The position numbers were made by a program, and so were the translations under genes. Below, in pieces: positions 8,706-18,256 of a stretch of 64,000 bases of DNA (position 1 is the first letter of the stretch; every line of letters starts with the position of its first letter). The notes beneath the pieces are model-generated. The model was not told where the DNA came from, did no database searches, and was given only the letters and a program-made list of their open reading frames with translations. This DNA comes from Neptunomonas marina (lineage in GTDB: Bacteria > Pseudomonadota > Gammaproteobacteria > Pseudomonadales > Balneatricaceae), in the NCBI RefSeq assembly GCF_004005935.1, contig NZ_SACQ01000003.1, positions 62,001-126,000 on the forward strand, read 5' to 3'.

Positions 8706-9794
8706 TTAGATTATCGGGGTTGCGCAATCAACATCGGCATTTTGTGCGCGGTTGCGTAGGTAGTGATCCATCAAGACAATCGCCATCATCGCCTCAGCAA
8801 TCGGCGTCGCACGGATGCCGACACATGGATCGTGGCGTCCCTTGGTAACCACCTCTATTGGGTTGCCATGTACATCGATACTCTGCCCTGGCAAGCGCAA
8901 GCTTGAAGTCGGTTTCAGTGCGATATGTGCGACGACATCTTGGCCTGTTGTGATACCACCCAAGATACCACCCGCATGGTTAGAGCCGAAGCCATCTGGG
9001 AACATCTCATCACGATGCTCAGTACCCTTCTGGCTTACCACATCAAACCCATCACCGATCTCAACGCCTTTAACGGCGTTGATGCTCATTAGAGCATGGG
9101 CAAGATCCGCATCGATACGATCAAAGATCGGCTCACCTAACCCAACAGGAACGCCTTGTGCAACAACAGAGATTTTGGCGCCCACCGAATTACCCTCTTT
9201 ACGTAGAGCATCCATATAGGTTTCCATCTCGCTCACAGCCGCAGCATCTGGGCTAAAGAACGGATTTTGATCAATCTGATCCCAGTCGAAGTTCTCATTG
9301 TTGATGGCCACAGGGCCAAGCTGCGATAAGTAACCCCGCACCTGAATCCCTTTGGCTTCAAGAAACTTCTTCGCAATCCCACCAGCGGCAACACGCATCG
9401 CTGTTTCACGTGCAGACGAGCGCCCGCCACCACGGTAATCACGGAAACCATACTTATGGGTATACACATAGTCGGCATGCGCTGGGCGGAACGTCTCAGC
9501 GATATTTGAGTAATCCTTTGAGCGCTGGTCCGTATTCTCGATCAGCAAGCCGATAGCAGTACCGGTTGTCTTGCCTTCAAACACACCCGACAGGATACGC
9601 ACCTGATCGGGCTCACGACGCTGTGTCGTGTGGCGCGATGTACCCGGTTTGCGGCGATCTAAGTCCTGCTGCAGATCAGCTTCTGAGAGTTCAATACCCG
9701 GAGGGCAACCATCAACGATACAACCCAATGCCGGACCATGGCTCTCGCCGAAGGTCGTTACTGTAAATAGCTTGCCGAAACTGTTGCCTGACAT
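8706..9794 (-). CDS. aroC: Chorismate synthase
   Basis: Last step of the shikimate pathway: converts EPSP to chorismate using reduced FMN. 362 residues, standard length, starting [20 protein letters not shown]. Signature blocks present: [31 protein letters not shown], and [19 protein letters not shown]. Single gene between prmB (upstream, same strand) and speDE. Confidence 0.98.
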   Translation of the reverse strand: MSGNSFGKLFTVTTFGESHGPALGCIVDGCPPGIELSEADLQQDLDRRKPGTSRHTTQRREPDQVRILSGVFEGKTTGTAIGLLIENTDQRSKDYSNIAETFRPAHADYVYTHKYGFRDYRGGGRSSARETAMRVAAGGIAKKFLEAKGIQVRGYLSQLGPVAINNENFDWDQIDQNPFFSPDAAAVSEMETYMDALRKEGNSVGAKISVVAQGVPVGLGEPIFDRIDADLAHALMSINAVKGVEIGDGFDVVSQKGTEHRDEMFPDGFGSNHAGGILGGITTGQDVVAHIALKPTSSLRLPGQSIDVHGNPIEVVTKGRHDPCVGIRATPIAEAMMAIVLMDHYLRNRAQNADVDCATPII

Positions 9795-9847
9795 AGTGTC
9801 TTTATCTCTCCGTTGCGCTTTTTTGCGGGCGTATTATAACGAGTCTA

Positions 9848-10762
9848 TTAAATTTCGTCGCGATATTGGCGTAAATCCTGTGCGGTGATGGCGAACACGC
9901 CGTTACCGCCTTGGGGCAACTCCACCCACGTTAGCGGTACTTGTGGATACTGCTCCATGAGGTGCACTTCACTATTACCCACCTCCACAATCAGCAGCCC
10001 ATCTTCGGTTAGATAGTCGTTTGCCTCGCGCAGGATACGCTTGGTGATATCCAAGCCGTCATCGCCAGATGTCAACGCTAACTCGGGTTCATGCTGGTAC
10101 TCATCGGGCATCGATGCGAAGTCAGCTTGATCAACGTACGGTGGATTCGACAGGATCAGATCGTAGCGTCGTCCATGCAGGCCGGCAAACAGGTCGCTTT
10201 GGAGCGCTTCAATGCGCTCTTCCATGCCGTGAGCACGGATGTTCTTGCGAGCCACAGCCAGTGCATCGTCCGAAATATCAACCAGATCAACCGTTGCCTC
10301 TGCGAAAATATACGCCGCGCCAATGCCGATACAGCCGCTACCGGTACACAGATCAAGCACGCGTTCCACGGGACCTGGACGCAAAAATGGGGAGCATTCG
10401 GTTTCTAGTAGCTGCGCAATCGGCGAGCGCGGAATCAACACGCGCTCATCCACATAGAAAGGCAAGCCTAAGAACCAAGCCTCTTGGGTTATATATGGCA
10501 ACGGCATACGCTGCAGTACACGCTTTTCGACATATGAGATAACCGTCTCTTTCTCTGACGATAACAAACGCGCATCCAGCACTGTTTCACTGCTATCCCA
10601 AGGAAGTTTCACGGCTGCCAGAACCAGTTGGGATGCTTCATCCCAAGCGTTCACATGGCCGTGGCCAAAGTAAACGCCGTGTTGATTCATCTGTGTGCAG
10701 GTCCAGCGGATAAAATCGCGGATCGTACACAATTCATTTTTTAATAACGCTTGATCAAACAT
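9848..10762 (-). CDS. prmB: Ribosomal protein L3 glutamine N5-methyltransferase
   Basis: SAM-dependent methyltransferase that modifies a glutamine of ribosomal protein L3. The start is taken at MFDQALLKNELCTIRDFIRW; the 34 codons of open frame before it do not look like family sequence. The SAM motif DLCTGSGCIGIG and the catalytic NPPYV are present, 304 residues in all. It lies directly upstream of aroC on the same strand and is divergent from smrB, the arrangement seen in many gammaproteobacteria, which favours PrmB over PrmC. Confidence 0.93.
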   Translation of the reverse strand: MFDQALLKNELCTIRDFIRWTCTQMNQHGVYFGHGHVNAWDEASQLVLAAVKLPWDSSETVLDARLLSSEKETVISYVEKRVLQRMPLPYITQEAWFLGLPFYVDERVLIPRSPIAQLLETECSPFLRPGPVERVLDLCTGSGCIGIGAAYIFAEATVDLVDISDDALAVARKNIRAHGMEERIEALQSDLFAGLHGRRYDLILSNPPYVDQADFASMPDEYQHEPELALTSGDDGLDITKRILREANDYLTEDGLLIVEVGNSEVHLMEQYPQVPLTWVELPQGGNGVFAITAQDLRQYRDEI

Positions 10763-10881
10763 AATATCTATCGGGATAATAACGACTGTTAACGCGAAGC
10801 AAGGCAAAGATAAGAACCACTTTGCTGCACCGTAGCGCGATTTAAGGTTCAGCAGTTTAATCAATTCCTGATAAGGGTTCT

Positions 10882-11439
10882 ATGTCTGATACGAAAAACT
10901 CACCGGATGAATCCACGCCAAACTTTTCAGACCTGATGGCGGACGTAAAGCCGCTTAACCATGATCGTGTAACCCGCAGCAATGGCCCCATCCGCAAAAA
11001 CCGATCTAAAGCGTTGCACCGTGACGCGGCAAGCGAAGAGATTGAACAGGTTATTGATGGGCTATCAAGCGAAGCGGTGGAGATCGTTGAGTCCGAAGAG
11101 GAACTGCTATTTGCTGCACCCGGTGTGCAGATTCGTGTAATGAAACGTCTGCGCAAAGGCCATATTCCGTGGGAAGCAGGTATCGATCTACACGGCATGA
11201 CCATTGATACCGCACGAGATGAGCTGAGCCACTTTATTCGCGATGCACAGCGCAACAGCTGCCGCGCTGTGTTGGTTGTCCACGGCAAAGCATTCAGCCA
11301 GAGCGGCCAAAAGCCAATCCTAAAATCCTATGTCAACGATTGGCTCCGCCAGTTACCGCAAGTTCTCGCATTCTGCTCTGCACAAGCGCGTGACGGTGGC
11401 ACCGGCGCGCTCTACGTACTGATCAAGCAAAATCGATAA
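10882..11439 (+). CDS. smrB: Smr-domain endonuclease SmrB
   Basis: 185 residues. The N-terminal half is charged and probably flexible; the C-terminal Smr domain has DLHGMTIDTARDEL, VVHGKAF and the conserved AQARDGGTGALYVLIK. In E. coli SmrB cuts mRNA at collided ribosomes to start ribosome rescue. Start ATG with an AAGG ribosome site. Its position divergent from prmB supports the assignment. Confidence 0.93.
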   Translation: MSDTKNSPDESTPNFSDLMADVKPLNHDRVTRSNGPIRKNRSKALHRDAASEEIEQVIDGLSSEAVEIVESEEELLFAAPGVQIRVMKRLRKGHIPWEAGIDLHGMTIDTARDELSHFIRDAQRNSCRAVLVVHGKAFSQSGQKPILKSYVNDWLRQLPQVLAFCSAQARDGGTGALYVLIKQNR

Positions 11440-11474
11440 TAATTAGTGCGGACACTTTACGAAACTGTCATGTT

Positions 11475-11496
11475 GGCGTAACTTAGCGCCTTTTTT
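11475..11496 (+). terminator. Short hairpin plus T-run after smrB
   Basis: GGCG...CGCC followed directly by six T (11491-11496). The stem is short, so efficiency may be modest. It lies inside the 90-bp gap between smrB and folE. Confidence 0.5.
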
Positions 11497-11529
11497 GAAC
11501 GACAAGAACTTAGGGGATATCCACTCGTG

Positions 11530-12069
11530 ATGGAAAAAGCGTATGCCACCATTATTGAACAGGTTGGCGAAGACCTGACCCGTGAAGGCTTGGTAGATAC
11601 ACCAGCTCGCGCAGCCAAAGCGATGGCTTATCTTACTCGCGGCTATGAGCAAACTCTTGAAGATGTTGTTAACGGCGCACTCTTCCCATCGGATAACAGC
11701 GAGATGGTTATCGTCAAAGATATTGAGCTTTACTCTCTTTGCGAACACCACATGCTGCCGTTTATTGGTAAAGCGCATGTGGCTTATATCCCTGACGGTC
11801 AAGTTGTTGGGCTATCTAAAATCGCACGTATCGTGGATATGTACGCCCGCCGCCTTCAGATTCAAGAGAACATGACCAAACAGATTGCTGAAGCAATAGA
11901 GCAAGTCACCGGTGCGAAAGGTGTTGGCGTTGTTATCGAAGCGAAGCACATGTGCATGATGATGCGCGGTGTCGAGAAACAGAACAGCTCGATGAAAACC
12001 TCAATGATGCTCGGCTCGTTCCGCTCCAACTCTGAAACGCGTTCAGAGTTTCTCTCACTGATTCGCTAA
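11530..12069 (+). CDS. folE: GTP cyclohydrolase I
   Basis: Converts GTP to dihydroneopterin triphosphate, the first step of folate (and queuosine precursor) synthesis. About 179 residues. Zinc site: Cys/His in [12 protein letters not shown] and Cys in [11 protein letters not shown]; the [17 protein letters not shown] helix is typical. Start given as ATG 11530; the GTG at 11527 is equally near the GGGGA ribosome site. Confidence 0.97.
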   Translation: MEKAYATIIEQVGEDLTREGLVDTPARAAKAMAYLTRGYEQTLEDVVNGALFPSDNSEMVIVKDIELYSLCEHHMLPFIGKAHVAYIPDGQVVGLSKIARIVDMYARRLQIQENMTKQIAEAIEQVTGAKGVGVVIEAKHMCMMMRGVEKQNSSMKTSMMLGSFRSNSETRSEFLSLIR

Positions 12070-12077
12070 GCGATCCG

Positions 12078-12959
12078 CTAAATGTGCCCAGGCCTCTGGG
12101 CACGCGCTTCCATCTCATCTAACGCTTTTGCAGCCACCTGCCTTCCTACTTCGATCACCTCGGTGGCGCGGTGAAAATCATGAAACTGACACACCTCAGT
12201 GGGCACTTCGATCAGCAGATCGGGTGGATACCCTGCAATTTTGTATTGCGCCAACGCCCCCTGCATCACCTCAAGAGAGTTCATAATAATATCGAGATTG
12301 CTATCAAACTTGCTGCTCTCCTCGGGAGATCGGTGTTGCGCTTGATGTGCTGCAAAACCGTCCTCAAGTGGGATACCTCCCATCGAATAGTCGGGCAACG
12401 AGATCTCCGGCAGCAACGACTTGCTGTTGAGATCAACCGCGATGATCAGATCAGAGCGCGCAGCAACGGTTGGGATAATCGGCAGCGGATTAAGAACACC
12501 GCCATCCACAAGCACGCGGTGCTCTTGTATAACCGGCGTAAAAACACCGGGGACAGCAATCGATGCTCTGATGGCCTCACGTAGCGAACCACGCTGAAAC
12601 CAAACCTCTTTCTGATGAACGATATCCGTTGCAACGGCTGTAAAAGGGATTCTGAGGGTTTCTATCGCGGAGTCGTCGAGGAACTCACTCAGCTTGTTAA
12701 ACAGACGCTCCCCGCGGATAGCGCCCATACTGAAGGTAAGATCCAGTAAACTGAGAATGTTTAAGCGCGATAGGCTCACTACCCAAGCTTTATATGCCTC
12801 AAGACCATCGGCTGCATACAAACCACCAATTAGCGCGCCCATCGAGCTGCCCGCGATACAGTTAATCGTGTAACCACGGCGCTCAAGCTCCTCGATCACG
12901 CCGATGTGCGCATAACCACGCGCACCGCCCGACCCCAATACCAAAGATACAGTTGTCAT
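12078..12959 (-). CDS. rssA: Patatin-like phospholipase, RssA type
   Basis: 293-residue serine hydrolase. Oxyanion motif GSGGARGYAHIG at the start, nucleophile elbow GSSMG, and the catalytic Asp in VDGGVLNPLP, forming the Ser-Asp dyad of patatin enzymes. Likely cytoplasmic lipid acyl hydrolase. No signal or membrane segment. It follows the DUF4892 gene by two bases and converges on folE. The physiological substrate is unknown. Confidence 0.88.
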   Translation of the reverse strand: MTTVSLVLGSGGARGYAHIGVIEELERRGYTINCIAGSSMGALIGGLYAADGLEAYKAWVVSLSRLNILSLLDLTFSMGAIRGERLFNKLSEFLDDSAIETLRIPFTAVATDIVHQKEVWFQRGSLREAIRASIAVPGVFTPVIQEHRVLVDGGVLNPLPIIPTVAARSDLIIAVDLNSKSLLPEISLPDYSMGGIPLEDGFAAHQAQHRSPEESSKFDSNLDIIMNSLEVMQGALAQYKIAGYPPDLLIEVPTEVCQFHDFHRATEVIEVGRQVAAKALDEMEARAQRPGHI

Positions 12960-12961
12960 CG

Positions 12962-13780
12962 CTACTCTCTCACTAGCGTGATGACAAACTGCGCATCACC
13001 TAATACTGACGGGATATATCGGCCAACCGCGTAACTATCGACACTTTGCGGGAGCACCCTAGAAAGCTCGGATTGCACCTTACGCGCCGCTGCCAATGCC
13101 GCGCCAAAATCATCACCACGATGATGGATAACCAAAGCAACATCGCGCCCATCCAATGCGCCCAGCAAGCGCTGCAATGCATCAGTTTGTGGTAGCTGAT
13201 CTGTCGCGAGTACAACATGACCTTGAATATCCAACTGTGTGATCAGCCGTGCCGTTGAGTCAGTCTCAATCGCCTCCACCTGCACATAGATACGTCGGTT
13301 ACCACGCTCTGTTATGTAGATCGCCAATGACAAGCCGGGTAACTCAGCCGCGATGTAGTACTGCGCAGCCGCTAAGCCATAAAGACGCGAGTTATCAAAC
13401 ACCTCGTTCGCCCAGTAGTTGCTGCTACCACACGCCCGCCCGCGACACTCATAGCGTATCTTTGCATCTAACGATGCCAGCAGTTCCTGATAAAAGTCAG
13501 CAATTTTACGGGTACGTGTGCCCTCTTGAAGGCGATAGGTAATACGCGTTAGGTGGCCTGTGAGCAGCTCGGAGTCTTCGGGGCGCTCAACACCATTGAC
13601 CTGCTCTATCCCCCCTAGCGGCAATCGATAGTCCACATCATCTTGTTGCGCATACCGCACAATCCAAGCTCCGCGATAACGCTCGATCGGCTCAACTCCC
13701 GCGCTTGCAATATCATCCTGTGCCGCGCTCAACATGGAAGTGAAAAGGATAAAGCCCAAAACTACCTGTCGTACTATCAT
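12962..13780 (-). CDS. DUF4892 family exported protein
   Basis: 272 residues with an N-terminal signal peptide (VLGFILFTSMLSAAQ). A characteristic segment RYECRGRACGSSNYWANEVF with two Cys suggests a disulfide in the periplasm. The C-terminal half resembles an OmpA-like or beta-alpha fold in outline, but I cannot assign it. Same strand and two bases upstream of the patatin gene, so probably co-transcribed. Function unknown. Confidence 0.8.
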   Translation of the reverse strand: MIVRQVVLGFILFTSMLSAAQDDIASAGVEPIERYRGAWIVRYAQQDDVDYRLPLGGIEQVNGVERPEDSELLTGHLTRITYRLQEGTRTRKIADFYQELLASLDAKIRYECRGRACGSSNYWANEVFDNSRLYGLAAAQYYIAAELPGLSLAIYITERGNRRIYVQVEAIETDSTARLITQLDIQGHVVLATDQLPQTDALQRLLGALDGRDVALVIHHRGDDFGAALAAARKVQSELSRVLPQSVDSYAVGRYIPSVLGDAQFVITLVRE

Positions 13781-13812
13781 CTATCCGCTCCCGCCAGTGG
13801 GTGGTATCACAT

Positions 13813-14649
13813 TTAAAGCTGCTCTCTTATAGCGACCGCAATCGCTTGTGCTGGTTCGCTATACAGGTGTAAGTGATGGTTGCCTGGCAACCAGCTCACC
13901 GAGCAGTTAGTAAGCAGCTCAATCCGCCGATCCCAGCTCTCATCGTGTAGCCCTTCGTGACCAAGATAGAGCGACACCGGAGCCTCAACCGCTTGCATAA
14001 AGGCAGTTACATGGTCTTCGCTAAGGCGCACAATCGATGGCAGCATAAGGCCTGGATCACTGCGCCAGATGAACCCCTCGGGCGTCTCTTTTAAGCCTCT
14101 TTCTATCAGCCACTCAGCACCTTGTTGATTGACCGGCCAGCGGCCATTCACGCGCGCTCGTATCGCGTCCTCTTTACAGGCGTAAGGGCGTAGCGTTTTG
14201 CTCATTTGCCGCTCACGCTTGACGATCGCATCAGCCATTAAGCTTGGCAGCTCATCTGCTTTGTATACGAGTGGCGCCAACCCCTCGATCAGAAATAACT
14301 GCTTAACCATCGCAGGAAACGCACCCGCAAAGAGTGTTGCGATACTCGCACCCATCGAGTGGCCAATCAACGTGATAGGTTGATCGGTCAACGCCGCAAC
14401 CACCGCACGTACATCCGCCACATTATCCCAAATATAGTACGGCATAGAGATGGGACGATGATCAGAATAGCCGTGCCCCATCATATCGAGGGCAATAAAG
14501 CGATAATCGGTGAAGTGCTGACGCAGCTCATTAAAGCTCGCGGCATTATCTAGCCAGCCATGAAACGCGAGCAATATGGGAGCGTCGGCAGGCCCTGATT
14601 CGAGCCCTCGTAGTGTGTGGTCGCCCACAGAAAATGTGATCTCTTTCAT
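13813..14649 (-). CDS. Alpha/beta hydrolase
   Basis: 278 residues. HGW oxyanion region (LAFHGWLDNAASF), nucleophile elbow GHSMGAS, and catalytic His in the PGNHHLHLY block near the end. It resembles the MEST/serine hydrolase-like branch. No signal peptide, so cytoplasmic. It is in a run of minus-strand genes after gpsA-sixA. The substrate cannot be predicted. Confidence 0.88.
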   Translation of the reverse strand: MKEITFSVGDHTLRGLESGPADAPILLAFHGWLDNAASFNELRQHFTDYRFIALDMMGHGYSDHRPISMPYYIWDNVADVRAVVAALTDQPITLIGHSMGASIATLFAGAFPAMVKQLFLIEGLAPLVYKADELPSLMADAIVKRERQMSKTLRPYACKEDAIRARVNGRWPVNQQGAEWLIERGLKETPEGFIWRSDPGLMLPSIVRLSEDHVTAFMQAVEAPVSLYLGHEGLHDESWDRRIELLTNCSVSWLPGNHHLHLYSEPAQAIAVAIREQL

Positions 14650-14690
14650 GCTTCTACATTAGCAAAGCACGAAGAAAAAAGCATGGAAGA

Positions 14691-15140
14691 TTAAATAGAT
14701 ACGCGCTGAGCAAGCGCTGCTGCTGGCCACTCCATGGTCAGCGTAGCGAAGTGCGCCGGCAGTAATGGCTCCGGATGCAGTTTATCCCCTTCTAACAAGT
14801 AGGAGACCAAATTCCCAACCAATGGCTGATGCGTGACTACGAGCAACCCTTCACACCAATGAGCCTCAAGTGAGGCGATGGCTGAGGAGATATCTGACTC
14901 AGGCGTCCAGCGGTCATCTGTGATCACCTCAGGCTGATGCGCCAGCTCTGCCAAGATAGTATTCACCGTTTGCTGGGTGCGCAGATACGGACTCACAAGG
15001 ATGCGCTTGACCCCACCAAACAAAGCGGCATTCTCTGCCACCACGTGCTGGATAAACGCGATCCCATGCGCAGTAAGCACACGAGACTCATCCGTTGGCG
15101 CATCCCAACCAGCCTCACCATGGCGCATCAACGTCAGCAT
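14691..15140 (-). CDS. sixA: Phosphohistidine phosphatase SixA
   Basis: 149-residue histidine phosphatase with the RHGEAGWD motif at residues 6-13 (His7 is the phospho-acceptor) and the second catalytic His in VVTHQPLVGN. SixA removes phosphate from the nitrogen PTS component NPr in E. coli. Its ATG shares one base with the gpsA stop (TAATG), so the two are coupled. Confidence 0.93.
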   Translation of the reverse strand: MLTLMRHGEAGWDAPTDESRVLTAHGIAFIQHVVAENAALFGGVKRILVSPYLRTQQTVNTILAELAHQPEVITDDRWTPESDISSAIASLEAHWCEGLLVVTHQPLVGNLVSYLLEGDKLHPEPLLPAHFATLTMEWPAAALAQRVSI

Positions 15141-16183
15141 TACACAGCATCTCGCGGCAAAACGAACTCAACATCGGTGCTTTGCTCATTCGTCATCAAC
15201 ATACCAGCAACCTCTTTAACGGGCGCGCCATTGAAAACGACTTCGTAAAGCCCAGAGACCAGCGGCATATAGATCTCTTTCTCGTCCGACTTCTCTTTAA
15301 CGATCTTGATCGTATTAACGCCCTCGGCCACCTCACCGAGTGCATCCACCGCCTCTTGCAAACTCTGTCCGCTACCAAGTGCGTAGCCAACACGGTAGTT
15401 ACGGCTCAATGAGGACATGCACGTCACCATCAAATCACCGACACCGGCCAGTCCCAAGAATGTGAGCGGGTTTGCGCCCATCGAAACGGCAAAGCGGCTC
15501 ATCTCCGCAAGGCTACGCGTCATCAACATGCTACGCGTATTCTCACCCATACCTAACGCAGCGCTTAAACCCGCCGCAATAGCGTAGATATTCTTGAGCG
15601 TGCCGCCCAACTCAACGCCATACGTATCAGAGCTGGCATAGACGCGGAAGTAGCTCTGGTGCAGCGCTTCTTGAACCAAGGCTCGCACACCCTCATCTTC
15701 GCTTGCGATAACGGTTGCCGTTAGATGATGCTGCGCGATCTCTTTGGCAAGATTTGGGCCGCTAATCACACCCACTTTTACATCTGGCAGCTCATCCTTG
15801 ATGATCTCGCTCATCAAATGAAAGCCGGTACTTTCAATCCCTTTTGTGGTGCTAACAACATACTGTTCGGATGTCACAAACGGTTTTGCTTGGCGCAGAA
15901 CATCGCGAAAGCTCGGGCTAGGGATAGAAACAAAGATGATCGCCGCATCGCGTACTGCCGACTCGACATCCGTTGTTGCCACCAACGCAGGCGATAGCGC
16001 ATATCCAGGAAGGTAGCGCGTGTTCTCGTGTTGAGTGTTCACCTCATCTGCACGGTTTGCATCACGCATCCATTGATGAACAGGAATGCCCTTCTCTGCC
16101 ATGATATTGGCAATAACAGTTCCGAAACTGCCACCACCAAGCACGGCTACTTTTTTGAGTTGTGTGTGTTGTTCCAAGCTCAT
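15140..16183 (-). CDS. gpsA: Glycerol-3-phosphate dehydrogenase [NAD(P)+]
   Basis: Makes sn-glycerol 3-phosphate from DHAP for phospholipid synthesis. 347 residues. N-terminal Rossmann motif [28 protein letters not shown], catalytic Lys in [16 protein letters not shown], and the [14 protein letters not shown] helix. It sits between a small membrane protein gene and sixA, all on the minus strand. Confidence 0.97.
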   Translation of the reverse strand: MSLEQHTQLKKVAVLGGGSFGTVIANIMAEKGIPVHQWMRDANRADEVNTQHENTRYLPGYALSPALVATTDVESAVRDAAIIFVSIPSPSFRDVLRQAKPFVTSEQYVVSTTKGIESTGFHLMSEIIKDELPDVKVGVISGPNLAKEIAQHHLTATVIASEDEGVRALVQEALHQSYFRVYASSDTYGVELGGTLKNIYAIAAGLSAALGMGENTRSMLMTRSLAEMSRFAVSMGANPLTFLGLAGVGDLMVTCMSSLSRNYRVGYALGSGQSLQEAVDALGEVAEGVNTIKIVKEKSDEKEIYMPLVSGLYEVVFNGAPVKEVAGMLMTNEQSTDVEFVLPRDAV

Positions 16184-16188
16184 GATAT

Positions 16189-16419
16189 CTACTTATCACC
16201 ATCCGGACGGTCATCAACCTTATCCAGTAGGCGATCAATCCCTGCAAAGACAAAAATCACTACCATGTAAGCGAGCGCCGACAAGCCAATAAACACCGCC
16301 AATTGCACAAAATCGCCGGTTCTCTGGAATCCCGCCACACCGATAGCAAAGAAAATTGCACTAAAAACTACCCCGAGGATCCGGGATAGTTTTTTGGTGT
16401 TGTGTCGATCTTCAGACAT
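16189..16419 (-). CDS. Small two-helix membrane protein, unknown
   Basis: 76 residues with two hydrophobic helices ([18 protein letters not shown] and [20 protein letters not shown]) and charged ends. It overlaps the end of the rhlB-like gene by eight bases and ends five bases before gpsA, so it is transcribed with both. I do not recognise a family. Confidence 0.7.
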   Translation of the reverse strand: MSEDRHNTKKLSRILGVVFSAIFFAIGVAGFQRTGDFVQLAVFIGLSALAYMVVIFVFAGIDRLLDKVDDRPDGDK

Positions 16420-18241
16420 TGTCTGCTTTCTTCTCGTCTTTCTCTTCTAGCAACTCAAGTTGGGCAGATTTGGCCGCTGCCGCTTCTGCATCTGATGTAT
16501 TAGACTCCGCCTCTGCAGAAGATTCGGCTTCTTGAGCTTCTTGAGCTTCTTGAGCTTCTTGAGCTTCTTGAGCTTCTTGAGCTTCTTGAGCTTCTTGAGC
16601 TTCTTGAGCTTCTTGAGCTTCTTGAGCTTCTTGAGCTTCTTGAGCTTCTTGAGCTTGATCAGATGGTGCCGCTTCTACTGTTTCGGGTGCAACCTCTGGC
16701 TGAGCGTTTGCATCAGCTTCAGCAACGGCTTGAGGCTCATCAGTAGCAACTTCAACAGACGGCTCCGGCTGCTCTACAACCTCAGCCACTTCAACGGCTG
16801 CCGCCTCAACCACTGGCTCGCCAGATTCAACATCAGCGTTTTGCTCTGTTGCAGCGTCTTGCTGATCGGCTTTTGGTTTACGGCTACGGCGTGGTTTCTT
16901 CTCAGCGCCATCCAAGTCTGCCAGAAGCTCCTCCGACGGATGAATACACTCAAGCTTAACGCCTGTTTCCGCCTCAATATCAGGGATCATGAAGGAGTCA
17001 TTCTCACACGCGAAGCAGATAGATGTCCCTTCCGTTCCAGCACGGCCAGTACGACCAATGCGGTGCACGTAATCATCTGCATCCTCTGGGAGCTGGTAGT
17101 TCACGACATGAGTAACGCCATCGATGTGGATACCACGGCCTGCAACATCCGTTGCCACCAATACTTCGATCTTGCCGTTACGGAAATCTTCCAGTGTTTT
17201 CACACGCTTGTTCTGCGGAATCTCGCCAGACATCAACGCGGCTTTCACACCATCTTTCTTCAGGCGCTCGGCAAGATCGCGGGTTTCATGGCGGCGGTTA
17301 CCAAACACAATAACGCGCTCGATATTGTTAACGCGGATATAGTTACGTAACAGCTTGTATTTTTCGCTGCTGGAGACCAAGAAGACCTGCTGCGAGATAT
17401 TTTCAGAGGAGCGCTGTTGCGCCTCGATCTCAATCTGCACGGGATCTTTCGTCCACTGGCGCGCCAAGTTCATGATGTCGTCGGTAAACGTTGCACTGTA
17501 AAGCAGCGTCTGGCGCTCTTCACCTTTACGCGGCGTGTTACGGATAATTGTACGTACATCAGGGATGAAGCCCATGCTTAGCATACGGTCAGCTTCATCA
17601 AGCACGAGCACTTCAACGTTGTAGAGATCAACATCTTTGGAGCGCACGAAATCGATCAAACGGCCCGGCGTTGCAACCAAGATATCAACAACGCCCGATT
17701 TTAGCTGCGCGCGCTGTTTGTCGTAATCCATACCGCCAACCAGCGATACCACTTTGAGCTTCGTATACTTGCACAGCCCTTCAGCATCTGAAGCGATTTG
17801 CAGCGCTAATTCACGCGTTGGTGCAATAATTAGTGCACGTGGCTCACGCAAACGCTGATCATCTTCAAGTTTGTAATCGAGCAGGTCGGTGATGATGCCC
17901 ACCAAAAACGCAGCCGTTTTACCGGTACCGGTTTGCGCTTTGCCGATGATATCGAGGCCAGCTAACGCAGGCTCAATCGTTTCGGCTTGGATCGGTGTGC
18001 AGTATTCGAAACCGAGATCGTGGATCGCACGCATCAGCTTATCGGGTAGATTAAAGTCGTGAAAACGCTTCTTACCTTCGACCTTCGCTACCACAAAGTC
18101 TGAAGGTTTCCAGCTGGACTCTTTCCTAGGCTTACGGGAGCGATTTCCGGAACAACGACGATCTTTACGCTCTCCCTTAGCCTTCTTGCTGGTTTCTGCG
18201 CTGACTGCTTCCTGAGATGTCTTATCTTTTTTGTCTTCCAA
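16412..18241 (-). CDS. rhlB: DEAD-box RNA helicase, RhlB type, with acidic repeat tail
   Basis: 609 residues. Basic N-terminal extension (about 1-50), then the helicase core: Q motif with [34 protein letters not shown], and HRIGRTGR. After about residue 430 the tail is low-complexity: a basic patch [10 protein letters not shown], then an Ala/Glu/Val-rich acidic region with about 14 Gln-Glu-Ala units. The core resembles the RhlB of pseudomonads; RNA helicase work in mRNA turnover is the likely role. The repeat tail is probably disordered and its length may vary between strains. Confidence 0.9.
   Translation of the reverse strand: MEDKKDKTSQEAVSAETSKKAKGERKDRRCSGNRSRKPRKESSWKPSDFVVAKVEGKKRFHDFNLPDKLMRAIHDLGFEYCTPIQAETIEPALAGLDIIGKAQTGTGKTAAFLVGIITDLLDYKLEDDQRLREPRALIIAPTRELALQIASDAEGLCKYTKLKVVSLVGGMDYDKQRAQLKSGVVDILVATPGRLIDFVRSKDVDLYNVEVLVLDEADRMLSMGFIPDVRTIIRNTPRKGEERQTLLYSATFTDDIMNLARQWTKDPVQIEIEAQQRSSENISQQVFLVSSSEKYKLLRNYIRVNNIERVIVFGNRRHETRDLAERLKKDGVKAALMSGEIPQNKRVKTLEDFRNGKIEVLVATDVAGRGIHIDGVTHVVNYQLPEDADDYVHRIGRTGRAGTEGTSICFACENDSFMIPDIEAETGVKLECIHPSEELLADLDGAEKKPRRSRKPKADQQDAATEQNADVESGEPVVEAAAVEVAEVVEQPEPSVEVATDEPQAVAEADANAQPEVAPETVEAAPSDQAQEAQEAQEAQEAQEAQEAQEAQEAQEAQEAQEAQEAQEAQEAESSAEAESNTSDAEAAAAKSAQLELLEEKDEKKADNV
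16527..16652 (+). repeat. 14 perfect tandem copies of a 9-bp unit inside rhlB
   Basis: The unit GCTTCTTGA is repeated 14 times without mismatch over 126 bp. On the coding strand it encodes Gln-Glu-Ala triplets in the disordered tail of the helicase. As the unit is a multiple of three, copy changes keep the frame. Confidence 0.97.
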
Positions 18242-18256
18242 CGTACTAACTCTCTT

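Noticed and set aside
16527-16652. CRISPR-like array
   Set aside because: Units are 9 bp and directly adjacent, with no spacers; it is a coding tandem repeat.
16532-17350. Long plus-strand ORF with SFLSFLSF repeats opposite rhlB
   Set aside because: It is the reverse reading of the 9-bp repeat and of a well-supported helicase gene; no family features of its own.
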